Assembly (NCBI RefSeq): GCF_000709345.1
Contig: NZ_KL448323.1
Coordinates: 1,458,912 to 1,522,911, forward strand
Origin: Polaromonas glacialis
GTDB taxonomy: Bacteria > Pseudomonadota > Gammaproteobacteria > Burkholderiales > Burkholderiaceae_C
Direction: 5' to 3'
DNA: 64,000 bases
The position numbers and the translations under genes are program-made. The notes beneath the pieces were generated by a model. That model was not told the origin of the DNA and did no database searches. It was given only the letters and a program-made list of their open reading frames with translations. This document shows, piece by piece, positions 35,641 through 44,052 of this stretch (positions are counted from its first letter, which is position 1; each line of letters opens with the position of its first letter).

Positions 35641-37557
35641 TCAGGGCCGGTGCGGGGCGTCGCTGCGCGCCTGGCGCCACTGCTCCATGGCAGCCAGGCG
35701 GAATGGCGAGTTAGACGCCCCGTAACCCGAATACCCGTTGCGGCGTTCGACCAGCTCGAAGTGAAAACGGTCGTCGAAGGGCGTGAGGTAGAGCTGCAGC
35801 AGCTCTCCGCCGTTCGGTTCGCGGTCGTACAGGATGCCGAGTTCGCGCAGCGCCGCCAGCAGCGCGGCGTCGATGTCGTAGCGCGCCGCCAGGTCATCGT
35901 AGTAGTTGCCCGGAATCGGCAGCAGCGGCGCGCCCTGCCCCATCAAGGCGCGCGCCGTCGCGACCAGGTCGGGAACGGCCAGCGCGGTCTGCTGCACGCC
36001 CGCGCCCCGAAAGCTCGACACGGCCCGGGACACCGAGGTGTTGTCGCGCTCGGACACGGTGATGGAGGTCCGCACCGCCCGGTCGCCGGACTCGATCTCG
36101 CGGCTCCTGATGATGCCGTAGGGGTCATGCATCACCACGTTGCGCTCGGGCACCAGGCCCAGCACCGCGCGGTGAAACAGCACCCAGGGCTCGACCTGGC
36201 CGGCCGGAACGGCCTGCACGAGGTGGTCGAAGCGGGCGCTGTCACCCAGCACGCCGCCGCGCAGCTCGGAATCGTCCATTGCAAAGTCGGCTTCGAAGGC
36301 ATAGCGGCCCGCCTGCGGCGTTTCGCAGAAATAGACCAGGCTGCCGTCGGGCGCGCGCACCGCCGGAATGGTCAGTTCCTTGTCGCCCACGCGGCCGTTC
36401 ACATGCGGGCACTGCAAGGCCTCTGCCCGCGCCAGCGAACCGGCGACATCGCTGGTCGCCAGCGCCACGGCGCAGGCCGAGGTGCCGTGCAACTCGAAAT
36501 GCGTGCGGGCAAGCGAGTCCTCTTCCAGGTTGACGATGATGCGCACCTCGCCCTGGCCATACAGATCGACCTTTTTCGAGCGGTGCCGGCCGATGCGCCG
36601 AAAGCCGCTGGCCTCCAGCCAGGCTTGCAGCCGGCTGCCTGCCGCCGGATCGACGGCGAACTCGACAAACGCCCAGCCGGTGAGCAAGGGCGCGGGCGGC
36701 GGCGCGAACAGCGGCATCTTGCAGGGCACGCCATCGCGGGCCTGGCTTTGCCGCACCTGGTCTTCGAGCCACAGCAGCGAGCGCTTGGCATCGACCGCAT
36801 TGGCCCGGGCCGGCGCGGCGCGGAATTCGTCGTTGAAGACTTCCAGCGACAGCGGTCCGGTGTAGCCCGCGTCAATCACGGCGCGGGTGAATTTCGTGAT
36901 CTCCAGCTCGCCCTGGCCGGGAAAGCAGCGGTAGTGCCTGCTGTGGCTCAGGACGTCGGTGTTCACCCACGGCGCATCGGCCAGCTGGACAAAAAAGATC
37001 TTGTCGCCGGGCAGCTGCGCAATCGGCAACGGGTCGTCGCGCAGCGCCAGCGTGTGAAAGCTGTCCAGCGTCATGCCCAGGTTCGGATGGTTGACGCGCC
37101 TGACCACCTCCCAGACCTGCGAAAAGCGCCTGACCTGGCTGCCCCAGGCCAGCGCCTCGTAGGCAATGAACATGCCGCGCCGCCCGGCACGCTCGGCCAG
37201 CTGATGGAACTGTTCGGCCAACTGGGCAATTTCGCCCAGGGCGTCGGGCTGCACGCTGGAACAGACCAGGATCATCGAGGTGCCGAGTTCGTGCATCACG
37301 TCGAATTTGCGTTCGGCGCGCTCCAGGTTGCGCGCCAGCTGCGCCGGCGTAGCCGCGTCGAAGTCGCGAAACGGCTGGAACAGGTCGATGCTCAGCCCCA
37401 GGTCCCGGCAGATCTGGCGCACCTCGCGCGGCGAGCCGGGGAACTGCAGCAGGTCGTTTTCGAAAATTTCCACGCCATCGAAGCCCGCCGCCGCAGCGGC
37501 CTGCAGCTTTTCGCGCAGCATTCCGGACAAAGAGACGGTGGCGATTGAATGGCGCAT
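35641..37557 (-). CDS. quiC: 3-dehydroshikimate dehydratase, fused two-domain form
   Basis: 638 residues. Residues 1-270 form a metal-dependent TIM barrel (MRHSIATVSLSGMLREKLQA start; ligands E in IAYEALAWG, D in LGMTLDSFHTL, Q in IFFVQLADAPW, E in LSLEVFNDEF) that converts 3-dehydroshikimate to protocatechuate. Residues from about 300 form an HPPD-like VOC domain (GWAFVEFAVDPAAGSRLQAW, RFDHLVQAVPAGQVEPWVLF, RFHFELVERRNGYSGYGASN). Length and order match the bacterial QuiC fusion. It lies in the quinate/shikimate block after aroQ and links it to protocatechuate cleavage. Confidence 0.88.
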   Translation of the reverse strand: MRHSIATVSLSGMLREKLQAAAAAGFDGVEIFENDLLQFPGSPREVRQICRDLGLSIDLFQPFRDFDAATPAQLARNLERAERKFDVMHELGTSMILVCSSVQPDALGEIAQLAEQFHQLAERAGRRGMFIAYEALAWGSQVRRFSQVWEVVRRVNHPNLGMTLDSFHTLALRDDPLPIAQLPGDKIFFVQLADAPWVNTDVLSHSRHYRCFPGQGELEITKFTRAVIDAGYTGPLSLEVFNDEFRAAPARANAVDAKRSLLWLEDQVRQSQARDGVPCKMPLFAPPPAPLLTGWAFVEFAVDPAAGSRLQAWLEASGFRRIGRHRSKKVDLYGQGEVRIIVNLEEDSLARTHFELHGTSACAVALATSDVAGSLARAEALQCPHVNGRVGDKELTIPAVRAPDGSLVYFCETPQAGRYAFEADFAMDDSELRGGVLGDSARFDHLVQAVPAGQVEPWVLFHRAVLGLVPERNVVMHDPYGIIRSREIESGDRAVRTSITVSERDNTSVSRAVSSFRGAGVQQTALAVPDLVATARALMGQGAPLLPIPGNYYDDLAARYDIDAALLAALRELGILYDREPNGGELLQLYLTPFDDRFHFELVERRNGYSGYGASNSPFRLAAMEQWRQARSDAPHRP

Positions 37558-37590
37558 GGTGTTGATCGCTTGGGAACGGGTTGGAAAGCG

Positions 37591-38040
37591 TCAAGCCTTG
37601 GCGGCGGACTGTACCGCCGACACGGCAGCGCGCAGCGCCAGCAGGTAGCTGTCGGCGCCAAAGCCGCAGATCTGGCCGCGCACGATGTCGGCCAGCACCG
37701 ACACATGGCGAAACGGCTCGCGTGCATGGATATTGGACATATGCACCTCGACGATGGGGCACTTCAAAATCGCCAGCGCATCGCGGATGCCGTAGCTGTA
37801 GTGCGTCCAGGCGCCGGCATTGATCAGCACCGCGTCCACGCCTTCGCCATGCGCGCGGTGGATGCGCTCGCACATCTCGCCTTCGATGTTGGTCTGGAAG
37901 CATTCGACTTCCGTGCACAGTTCCTGGCCCAGCGCCGCCAGGCTGGCGTCGATCTCGGCCAGCGTGGTGGTGCCGTACTGCTTGGGGTCGCGCTTGCCGA
38001 ACATGTTCAGGTTGACGCCGTTGAGCGTGAGGATTTTCAT
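37591..38040 (-). CDS. aroQ: Type II 3-dehydroquinate dehydratase
   Basis: 149-residue dodecameric dehydroquinase. The ATG at 38040 gives MKILTLNGVNLNMFGKRDPK. Catalytic features are the lid Arg/Tyr in FGKRDPKQYGTTTL, INAGAWTHYSYGIRDAL and the His in VEVHMSNIHAREPFRH. It can act in biosynthesis, but its place between a TRAP transporter and quiC argues for catabolic conversion of 3-dehydroquinate to 3-dehydroshikimate. Confidence 0.93.
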   Translation of the reverse strand: MKILTLNGVNLNMFGKRDPKQYGTTTLAEIDASLAALGQELCTEVECFQTNIEGEMCERIHRAHGEGVDAVLINAGAWTHYSYGIRDALAILKCPIVEVHMSNIHAREPFRHVSVLADIVRGQICGFGADSYLLALRAAVSAVQSAAKA

Positions 38041-38134
38041 GGGGTTGTCCTGCGATGAGTAGAGGAAAAAAAAGGCGTCCCTCACCCGTACGGACTGGCC
38101 GCAGCGGGTGAGTGGGGTCAGGTGCCGGGCCAGC

Positions 38135-39142
38135 TTACTTGCGAACCTTGGCCAGCTCATCCTGCATCGCCTTGACCGTGTCCTGGCCCACGGACACCGC
38201 ATACTTGGCAATCACCGGGCGCATCTTGTCGCGCAGCCGGGCGATTTCAGCGGGCGGCAGCTCGGTCACCTGCATGCCAGCCTTCTTGAGCTGGTCCAGC
38301 GTGCCGCCGGCGGCATCGCGCGAGGCCTGGCGCTGGGCCTTGGTGGCTTCAAGCGCGGCGTCGGTGATGATCTTCTTTTCCGCGCTTGAGAGCGTGTCCC
38401 AGAACTTCTTGCTGATGATGACCGACTGCGGGTTGTAGACGTGGTTGGTGATCGTCAGGTGCTTTTGCACTTCGGCGAACTTGTTCGCCAGAATCACGTT
38501 CAGCGGGTTTTCCTGGCCGTCCAGCGCCTTGGCTTCGAGCGCGGCATACACCTCGGGGAAGGCCATGGGCGTCGGGTTGGCATCCAGCGCCTTGACCCAG
38601 TCCAGGTTGATCGGGTTCGGGATCACGCGGATCTTCAGGCCGGCGAAGTCTTCGAGCTTGTTGATGGGCCGCTTGCTGTTGGTCATGTTGCGAAAGCCCA
38701 GCTCGAAATAGGTCAGGCCGATCATGCCTTTTTCCTGCAGCTTGTCATGCATCATCTTGCCGAACGGGCCATCGACCACGAAGTCGGCTTCCCTGGCATT
38801 GGCGAACTGGAAGGGGAAATCGTAAATCGCGAATTCCTTGACCTGGCTGGCCAGGATGCCCGAATTCATGCTGACCATCTCCAGCGTGCCGCCCTGCAGG
38901 GCCGACACATTGGGCGCATCGCCGCCGAGCACGCCGCCCGGGAAGATGTTGACCTTGATCTTGCCGCCGGACTTGGCCTTGACGACCTCGGCAAACTTTT
39001 CCATGCCGGTCACGATGGGGTGGCCCTTGGGATTCTGGGTAGCGAACTTGATGGTCCGCTCCTTGATGTCCTGCGCGCTGGCCATGCCGAAAGCGGCCAG
39101 GGCAGCGGCGGCTACCAGCGTTTTAATCATCATGCGTTTCAT
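38135..39142 (-). CDS. dctP: TRAP transporter substrate-binding protein (DctP family)
   Basis: 335-residue periplasmic receptor. The signal peptide spans about residues 1-23 (KTLVAAAALAAFGMASA, cleavage before QDIKERTIKFA). The TRAP signature arginine region is in FAGLKIRVIPNPINLDWVKA, with ALDGQENPLNVILANKFAEV downstream. The start at 39142 has AGGAG seven bases before it. With dctM and dctQ it forms a complete TRAP system. Location beside aroQ-quiC suggests quinate, shikimate or dehydroshikimate as ligand. Confidence 0.88.
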   Translation of the reverse strand: MKRMMIKTLVAAAALAAFGMASAQDIKERTIKFATQNPKGHPIVTGMEKFAEVVKAKSGGKIKVNIFPGGVLGGDAPNVSALQGGTLEMVSMNSGILASQVKEFAIYDFPFQFANAREADFVVDGPFGKMMHDKLQEKGMIGLTYFELGFRNMTNSKRPINKLEDFAGLKIRVIPNPINLDWVKALDANPTPMAFPEVYAALEAKALDGQENPLNVILANKFAEVQKHLTITNHVYNPQSVIISKKFWDTLSSAEKKIITDAALEATKAQRQASRDAAGGTLDQLKKAGMQVTELPPAEIARLRDKMRPVIAKYAVSVGQDTVKAMQDELAKVRK

Positions 39143-39243
39143 GGTTGTCTCCTGATGGAATGGAAGGGTCACAGTACGCAAACAAGGTAAGGCTCGGGAG
39201 CATGGCGTACCAGGCACGTCCCGTACGAAAAAAGCGCAACCTG

Positions 39244-40524
39244 TCAGTTGATGAACCAGCTGGCGGGCACCATGACCAGCTGCGGGAACAGCACCATCAG
39301 GAACATGATGGTGAACTGGGCAATCATGAAGGGCCACACGCCCCGCGTCACCTCGTCCATGCCGATCTTGCCGACGCCGGCGACGGTGTTGAGCACCGTG
39401 CCGACCGGCGGCGTGATCAGGCCGATGGCATTGTTGATGATGAACAGCACGCCAAAATACACCGGGTCGATGCCGGCGGCCTTGACGATGGGCATCAGTA
39501 CCGGCGTCAGGATCAGGATGGTGGGCGTCATGTCCATGGCCGCGCCGACCAGCATCACCAGCACCATGATGGCAAACATCAGCAGCTTGGGGCTGTCGAG
39601 CAGCGGCTGCAGCAGGGCGACGATTTCATCGGGCAGCTGCGCCACGGTGATCAGCCAGGCCGAGACCATGGCGGCAGCCACCAGGAACATGATGACGGCA
39701 GTCGTCTTGGCGGCGGCCAGGAACAGGTGGTAGAGCTGGCCGAACTTCAGCTCCTTGTAGATGAAGGTGGACACCACCAGCGCGTAGACGGCAGCGACAA
39801 CCGCCGCCTCGGTCGGCGTGAACACGCCGAACTTCAGGCCCACCACCACGATCACCGGCAGCACCAGGGCAAAGGTCGCGTCCTTCAGCGCCACCAGCAC
39901 CTCGGCGCGGCTCTTGCGCGGCGGCGTCTTGACCTGCTCCTTGCGGGCCACCCACCACCAGGTGCCGACCAGCGACACGGCCAGCAGGATGCCCGGGAAG
40001 ATGCCGGCCAGGAACAGCTTGGAAATCGACACATTGGCGGCCACGCCGAAAATCACGAAGCCGATGCTCGGCGGAATCACTGGCGCGATGATGCTCGCCG
40101 ATGCCAGCAGGCCGGCCGAGCGAGCCTTGTCATGGCCGGCAGCCACCATCATGGGCAGCAGCAGGGCTGACAGCGCAGCGGCGTCGGCCACGGCTGAACC
40201 CGACAGCGCGGCCATCAGCACCGCCGCCACGATCGCCACATAGCCGAGTCCGCCCTTGACGTGGCCGACCAGCGTCATGGCAAAGGCGACGATGCGCCTC
40301 GAGATGCCGCCAGCGTTCATGATCTCGCCGGCGAGCATGAAGAAGGGCACGGCCAGCAGCGGAAAGCTGTCGGCGCCGTTGATGACGTTTTGCGCCAGGA
40401 TCTGCGCGTCGAACATGTCCATGTGCCACATCAGGGCGGCACCGCACAGCAGCAGTGAAAAGGCGATGGGAATGCCCAGCGCCATGGCGCCCAGCAGCGA
40501 ACCCAGAAAGATAAAGATGGTCAT
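39244..40524 (-). CDS. dctM: TRAP transporter large permease (DctM family)
   Basis: 426-residue, about 12-segment sodium-coupled permease. Landmarks are MALGIPIAFSLLLCGAALMW, FPLLAVPFFMLAGEIMNAGG, MAALSGSAVADAAALSALLL, SIIAPVIPPSIGFVIFGV, and near the end INNAIGLITPPVGTVLNTVA, where the SAVA/PPVG helical hairpins bind Na+ and substrate. It follows dctQ by 18 bp. Confidence 0.92.
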   Translation of the reverse strand: MTIFIFLGSLLGAMALGIPIAFSLLLCGAALMWHMDMFDAQILAQNVINGADSFPLLAVPFFMLAGEIMNAGGISRRIVAFAMTLVGHVKGGLGYVAIVAAVLMAALSGSAVADAAALSALLLPMMVAAGHDKARSAGLLASASIIAPVIPPSIGFVIFGVAANVSISKLFLAGIFPGILLAVSLVGTWWWVARKEQVKTPPRKSRAEVLVALKDATFALVLPVIVVVGLKFGVFTPTEAAVVAAVYALVVSTFIYKELKFGQLYHLFLAAAKTTAVIMFLVAAAMVSAWLITVAQLPDEIVALLQPLLDSPKLLMFAIMVLVMLVGAAMDMTPTILILTPVLMPIVKAAGIDPVYFGVLFIINNAIGLITPPVGTVLNTVAGVGKIGMDEVTRGVWPFMIAQFTIMFLMVLFPQLVMVPASWFIN

Positions 40525-40542
40525 GGTGGTTCCTTGTGGGGC

Positions 40543-41079
40543 TCAGGGCAGGGGTTTAGGGTCGCCGTGCGGCATGTCGTCAGATTCGCGGATGGCCAGG
40601 TCGCTTTCGGTCAGCCGACCGGTCACCAGGCGCCACAGCTCATTGAGCAAAATGACGGCGGCCGACACCGCAAACACCAGGCCGCAGCCGTAGAAGATCG
40701 CCATCGACACCTCCATGGCCGCGCTGGTCGAGTCCCAGTTGATCCTGACCTGCGCCAGCGTGCCCTGAAAGATCAGCCACGCCATGTAGAGCATCAGCAC
40801 ATGGCCGATTCCCAGGCACAGCTTCTTGCCCCACAGCGGCAGCCTGCCGACCAGAAAGTCGGTGCCCAGGTGGCCGTGCTCGTTGAGCGCGACGATGGCG
40901 CCCATGAAGGTCAGCCATACAAACAGCCAGCGCGACAGCTCTTCGGACACCGTGATCCCCGAGTTAAAGGCATAGCGCAGGAACACGTTGGTGAACACCA
41001 GCACCACCATGGCGGCCAGCGCGATCACGATCAGGAACGACAGGAACCGGCAGTAGTGGTTGATGAGTTTTTGAAGCAT
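40543..41079 (-). CDS. dctQ: TRAP transporter small permease (DctQ family)
   Basis: 178 residues with four predicted membrane helices. The family pattern VFLRYAFNSGITVSEELSRW and FVWLTFMGAIVALNEHGHLG is clear. It docks to DctM. It is the first transporter gene of the quinate/shikimate block, 111 bp after the TetR gene. Confidence 0.9.
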   Translation of the reverse strand: MLQKLINHYCRFLSFLIVIALAAMVVLVFTNVFLRYAFNSGITVSEELSRWLFVWLTFMGAIVALNEHGHLGTDFLVGRLPLWGKKLCLGIGHVLMLYMAWLIFQGTLAQVRINWDSTSAAMEVSMAIFYGCGLVFAVSAAVILLNELWRLVTGRLTESDLAIRESDDMPHGDPKPLP

Positions 41080-41190
41080 AGTTGTCTCCTTGGGCTCGTA
41101 TTTTGTACGAACTGGTTAGTTTTATTTATGGGTGAAAACCCTTATGCCTGGAAAAAAATCACATCGCCGGGCGCGCGGCGACAAGCGCTG

Positions 41191-41925
41191 TCAGGGCGTG
41201 CGCATGAAGCGAACGATCATCTCGATGATGCTGTCGCGCCGCGCCGCCAGGGCCTGTTCGGAGCGGGTATCGCCCTTGAAGATCAGCCCGAAGGTGTGCT
41301 GGTTCGAGACGTTGAAAAACGTCAGCGCCGAGATCGAGGCGTGAATGTCGATCGTGTCCAGGCCGGGCCGGAACACGCCCTGCACCACGCCGCGCGCGTA
41401 CAGCTTGTCGATGGCGCCGATGGCCGGCACGTTCAGCTCCTGGATGATCTTGCTCTGCGCCAGGTAGCTGCCGCGCTCCATGTTTTCCGACATCACCAGC
41501 CGGATGTAGGCCTGGTTGCCATGGTGGTGGTCGAAGGTGAAGCCGACCAGGCGGCGCAAGGCGTCCTCGGGCGGCAGGTCGTCCAGGTTGAGTTTTGCCT
41601 CGATGTTGCGCATGCGCCGGTACGACTCTTCCAGCACGGCCAGGTACAGGCCTTCCTTGCTGCCGAAATAGTAGTAAATCATGCGCTTGCTGGTCTTGGT
41701 GGCGGCGGCGATCTCGTCGATACGCGCGCCGCTCAGGCCCTTCTCTGCAAACTCGGTGGTCGCCACTTCCAGGATGCCGGCCATGGTGCGGGCCGGATCA
41801 TTGGTGCGCGATGGCGCCACGCTGGCGGCCGGCAGCGTTGCCGGACTTGCTGCACGCGTTGGCGTGCGGGTTTTTCGTGCAGTTAAAGCGGTTTTCGCCG
41901 GCAGCGAATGTACTGTTTCGTTCAT
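41191..41925 (-). CDS. TetR-family regulator of the quinate/shikimate block
   Basis: 244 residues. An N-terminal basic, disordered tail of about 45 residues (SLPAKTALTARKTRTPTRAA) precedes the helix-turn-helix VATTEFAEKGLSGARIDEIA then KTSKRMIYYYFGSKEGLYLA. The C-terminal TetR_C domain continues to RFMRTP. It heads the same-strand series dctQ-dctM-dctP-aroQ-quiC-aroE-VOC-isomerase and probably controls it. Start at 41925 is chosen because the upstream alternative overlaps the AroE remnant. Confidence 0.82.
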   Translation of the reverse strand: MNETVHSLPAKTALTARKTRTPTRAASPATLPAASVAPSRTNDPARTMAGILEVATTEFAEKGLSGARIDEIAAATKTSKRMIYYYFGSKEGLYLAVLEESYRRMRNIEAKLNLDDLPPEDALRRLVGFTFDHHHGNQAYIRLVMSENMERGSYLAQSKIIQELNVPAIGAIDKLYARGVVQGVFRPGLDTIDIHASISALTFFNVSNQHTFGLIFKGDTRSEQALAARRDSIIEMIVRFMRTP

Positions 41926-41965
41926 TCGCAAAGTATAGGCCGCTGGCGCCCGCTTGGCGGTTTCC

Positions 41966-42090
41966 TCAGACCGGCGCAACGGTCAGTTTCTCGATCCCCA
42001 CTCGGGTATCGGGCCGCACGCCACGCCACCACTCAAAAGCTTCGGCGGCCTGTTCGGCCAGCATGCCGACACCGTGGTAGTTGTGTCCAC
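41966..42090 (-). pseudogene. Shikimate dehydrogenase (AroE) C-terminal remnant
   Basis: About 35 codons read NYHGVGMLAEQAAEAFEWWR and GVRPDT, matching the C-terminal helix of biosynthetic-type AroE (GMLVxQAAxxFxxWxGVxPD), then a stop. The rest of the gene is missing. It differs from the intact AroE-like gene at 34728, which ends with a different helix (DMLFEQIPAYLEFFGF). Probably a leftover of another shikimate dehydrogenase lost from this block. Confidence 0.5.
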
Positions 42091-42191
42091 AATCATCAGG
42101 TTCAGGCGCGCATTTTTGCGCGCGGTCTGGAAATTCCCAGGACAGAACAAGGACTTGCGTGTTTTTCACGCGTGGCCTGTCCAGTGTTGCG

Positions 42192-43103
42192 TCATGAACT
42201 AACGAGTCGAGCCTTTACGATGCTTTGGATCAGTGCCAAAGTTGACTGCTGCGTCAGCGTGGCGGGCCGCAATGAACTGCTGACCAGCGATAGCCGCGTG
42301 CGCAGCGGCGGATCGCAAACCGGGCGCGTGGTGAACGCAGAAGGCCTTACCGAACTGGCAACGGCATTGCGCGACAACAGGGCGCAGCCTGCGCCATCGG
42401 CCACCAGGTCAAGAATGGCCGATACGCCATCGATCTCCAGCGCAATCAGGGGCCGGCAGCCAATGCCCGCCATTTCGGCTTCGACATGCATGCGGATGGC
42501 GTTTGGCCGGCTGGGAATGACCAGCGGCAGCCTGGCCACTTGCCTGAGCGCGATGGCCCCGGGCGGCGGATCTTCGGCCAAACCGGGTGGCCGGGCCTGC
42601 ACCAGGAGCAGGTCTTCATCAATCAAGGGCGTCATTTCGATGCCGGCGGCTGGCTGGGCGTTGTAGAGCGCTGCAATGTCCAGCCGCCCGTTGAGCAGCC
42701 ATTCCTGCATCACGGTGGACAGGCCTTCGCTGATGGACAGTTGGGCATCAGGCAGTTGCTGGCGAAAAGCGCGCGTCAGTGGCACGGTCAGCACCCGGGC
42801 CAGCGTGGGCGGAAGGCCGATGGCGACCCGGCCGGCCAGCGAACCGCGCACCCGGCCCAGTTCTTCGCGCGCGCGCTCGACCTGGTGAAGAATGCCGCGT
42901 CCATGCGCCAGCAGCAACTTGCCGGCTTCGGTGGGCGTGGCGCCGCGACCGTTGCGCACCAGCAGGCTCTGGCGCAGTTCGACCTCCAAAAGCCGCACCT
43001 GCCGGCTGAGCGCCGGTTGCGCCACATCAAGCGCGATCGACGCACGGGTAAAGCTGCCGAGTTCGGCCACGCGCACAAAGTATTCGAGTTGTTTTAAATC
43101 CAT
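42192..43103 (-). CDS. LysR-family regulator of protocatechuate 4,5-cleavage genes
   Basis: 303-residue LysR protein with an N-terminal helix-turn-helix (MDLKQLEYFVRVAELGSFTR, DVAQPALSRQVRLLEVELRQ) and a periplasmic-binding-type effector domain from about 90. It is divergent from the ModA-like gene and the lig/pmd operon, the position of pmdR/ligR in related clusters. The expected inducer is protocatechuate or a pathway intermediate, which is inference. Confidence 0.85.
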   Translation of the reverse strand: MDLKQLEYFVRVAELGSFTRASIALDVAQPALSRQVRLLEVELRQSLLVRNGRGATPTEAGKLLLAHGRGILHQVERAREELGRVRGSLAGRVAIGLPPTLARVLTVPLTRAFRQQLPDAQLSISEGLSTVMQEWLLNGRLDIAALYNAQPAAGIEMTPLIDEDLLLVQARPPGLAEDPPPGAIALRQVARLPLVIPSRPNAIRMHVEAEMAGIGCRPLIALEIDGVSAILDLVADGAGCALLSRNAVASSVRPSAFTTRPVCDPPLRTRLSLVSSSLRPATLTQQSTLALIQSIVKARLVSS

Positions 43104-43217
43104 GCCGAGATTAAATTTGCATAGCTAAATTCGAGTAATGCCAAGATGGTATATCAGCTAGAACATATCTCCCGTTATGCAACACATGTCTTCGTCTGAC
43201 AATTACGGGATGATGAA
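43104..43217. promoter_or_regulatory. Divergent promoter region of the LysR gene and lig/pmd operon
   Basis: 114-bp AT-rich spacer. Partial dyads are TTAAATTTGCATAGCTAAAT (about 43111) and GTATATCAGCTAGAACATAT (about 43149), both compatible with LysR T-N11-A boxes. Neither is a perfect palindrome, so the exact operator is uncertain. Confidence 0.35.
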
Positions 43218-43928
43218 ATGCTCACTAAATTGTCTGCCATGAAGACCGAAATCAAAGGTATCTCCTCCATGGCCATGCGCCAGGTTCTGGCTGAGTTGGT
43301 GGATGCGTTCCAGCGCCGCACGGGCTGGCGCGTGGCCATCGAATCGGTGGGCGGGGTCGATGCGGCGCGGCGCGTTCAGGCTGGCGAGGCTTTTGACGTG
43401 GTCATCCTGGCGTCCGATGCGATCGACAAGCTGGTGGCTGCCGGCTGCGTGCAGGCCGGCTCCAAAGTGGACCTGGTCCGCTCGGGCGTGGCGGTGGCGG
43501 TGCGCGCGGAGGCGCGCCAGCCCGACATCTCGACCGAAGCTGCGCTGCGACAGGCTGTGCTGGCCGCGCGCAGCATCAGCTATTCGACCGGCCCCAGCGG
43601 CGTGGCGCTGGCTAGATTGTTCGAGCGTTGGGGCATTGCCGGGGAGATTCAGGGCCGCATCGTGCAGGCCCCGCCGGGCATTCCCGTGGGCAGCCTGGTG
43701 GCGCGCGGCGAGGTCGAGCTGGGCTTTCAGCAGTTCAGCGAACTCATCAACCTCGAAGGCATCACGGTGCTGGGCCCGTTGCCGCCTGAGATCCAGATCA
43801 TCACCACCTTTTCCGCCGGCGTATGCACCGGCTCGCCGATGGCCTCAGCCGTGCGCGCCATGCTGGACGACATGAATTCCCCTGAGGCGATGGAGGTCAA
43901 GCGTCGCCAAGGCATGGAGCCCGCCTGA
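43218..43928 (+). CDS. ModA-like substrate-binding-domain protein without signal peptide
   Basis: 236 residues resembling molybdate/tungstate-type binding proteins: LAELVDAFQRRTGWRVAIES, ARRVQAGEAFDVVILASDAI, SISYSTGPSGVALARLFERW and GELGFQQFSELI-like segment. The N-terminus (MLTKLSAMKTEIKGISS) is charged and has no Sec signal or lipobox, so the protein should be cytoplasmic. It is the first gene downstream of the divergent LysR promoter, about 125 bp before ligJ. A sensing role or an isomerase/tautomerase-like step in the pathway is possible, but neither is shown by the sequence. Confidence 0.7.
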   Translation: MLTKLSAMKTEIKGISSMAMRQVLAELVDAFQRRTGWRVAIESVGGVDAARRVQAGEAFDVVILASDAIDKLVAAGCVQAGSKVDLVRSGVAVAVRAEARQPDISTEAALRQAVLAARSISYSTGPSGVALARLFERWGIAGEIQGRIVQAPPGIPVGSLVARGEVELGFQQFSELINLEGITVLGPLPPEIQIITTFSAGVCTGSPMASAVRAMLDDMNSPEAMEVKRRQGMEPA

Positions 43929-44052
43929 CGGGCTTGGGACGGCGCTCCTTTTCCTGCTCGATCCATGGCCGCAAGCGAAGGCGAAGTGCCTGCCGATTGA
44001 AACTTTTATGGCGCTTCCAGAATTTTTACTGTTTTTGCAACCAGGAGACCCC

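Noticed and set aside
35503..37548. Plus-strand open frame of 681 codons opposite quiC
   Set aside because: Antisense shadow of the fused QuiC gene; no domain and no ribosome-binding site.
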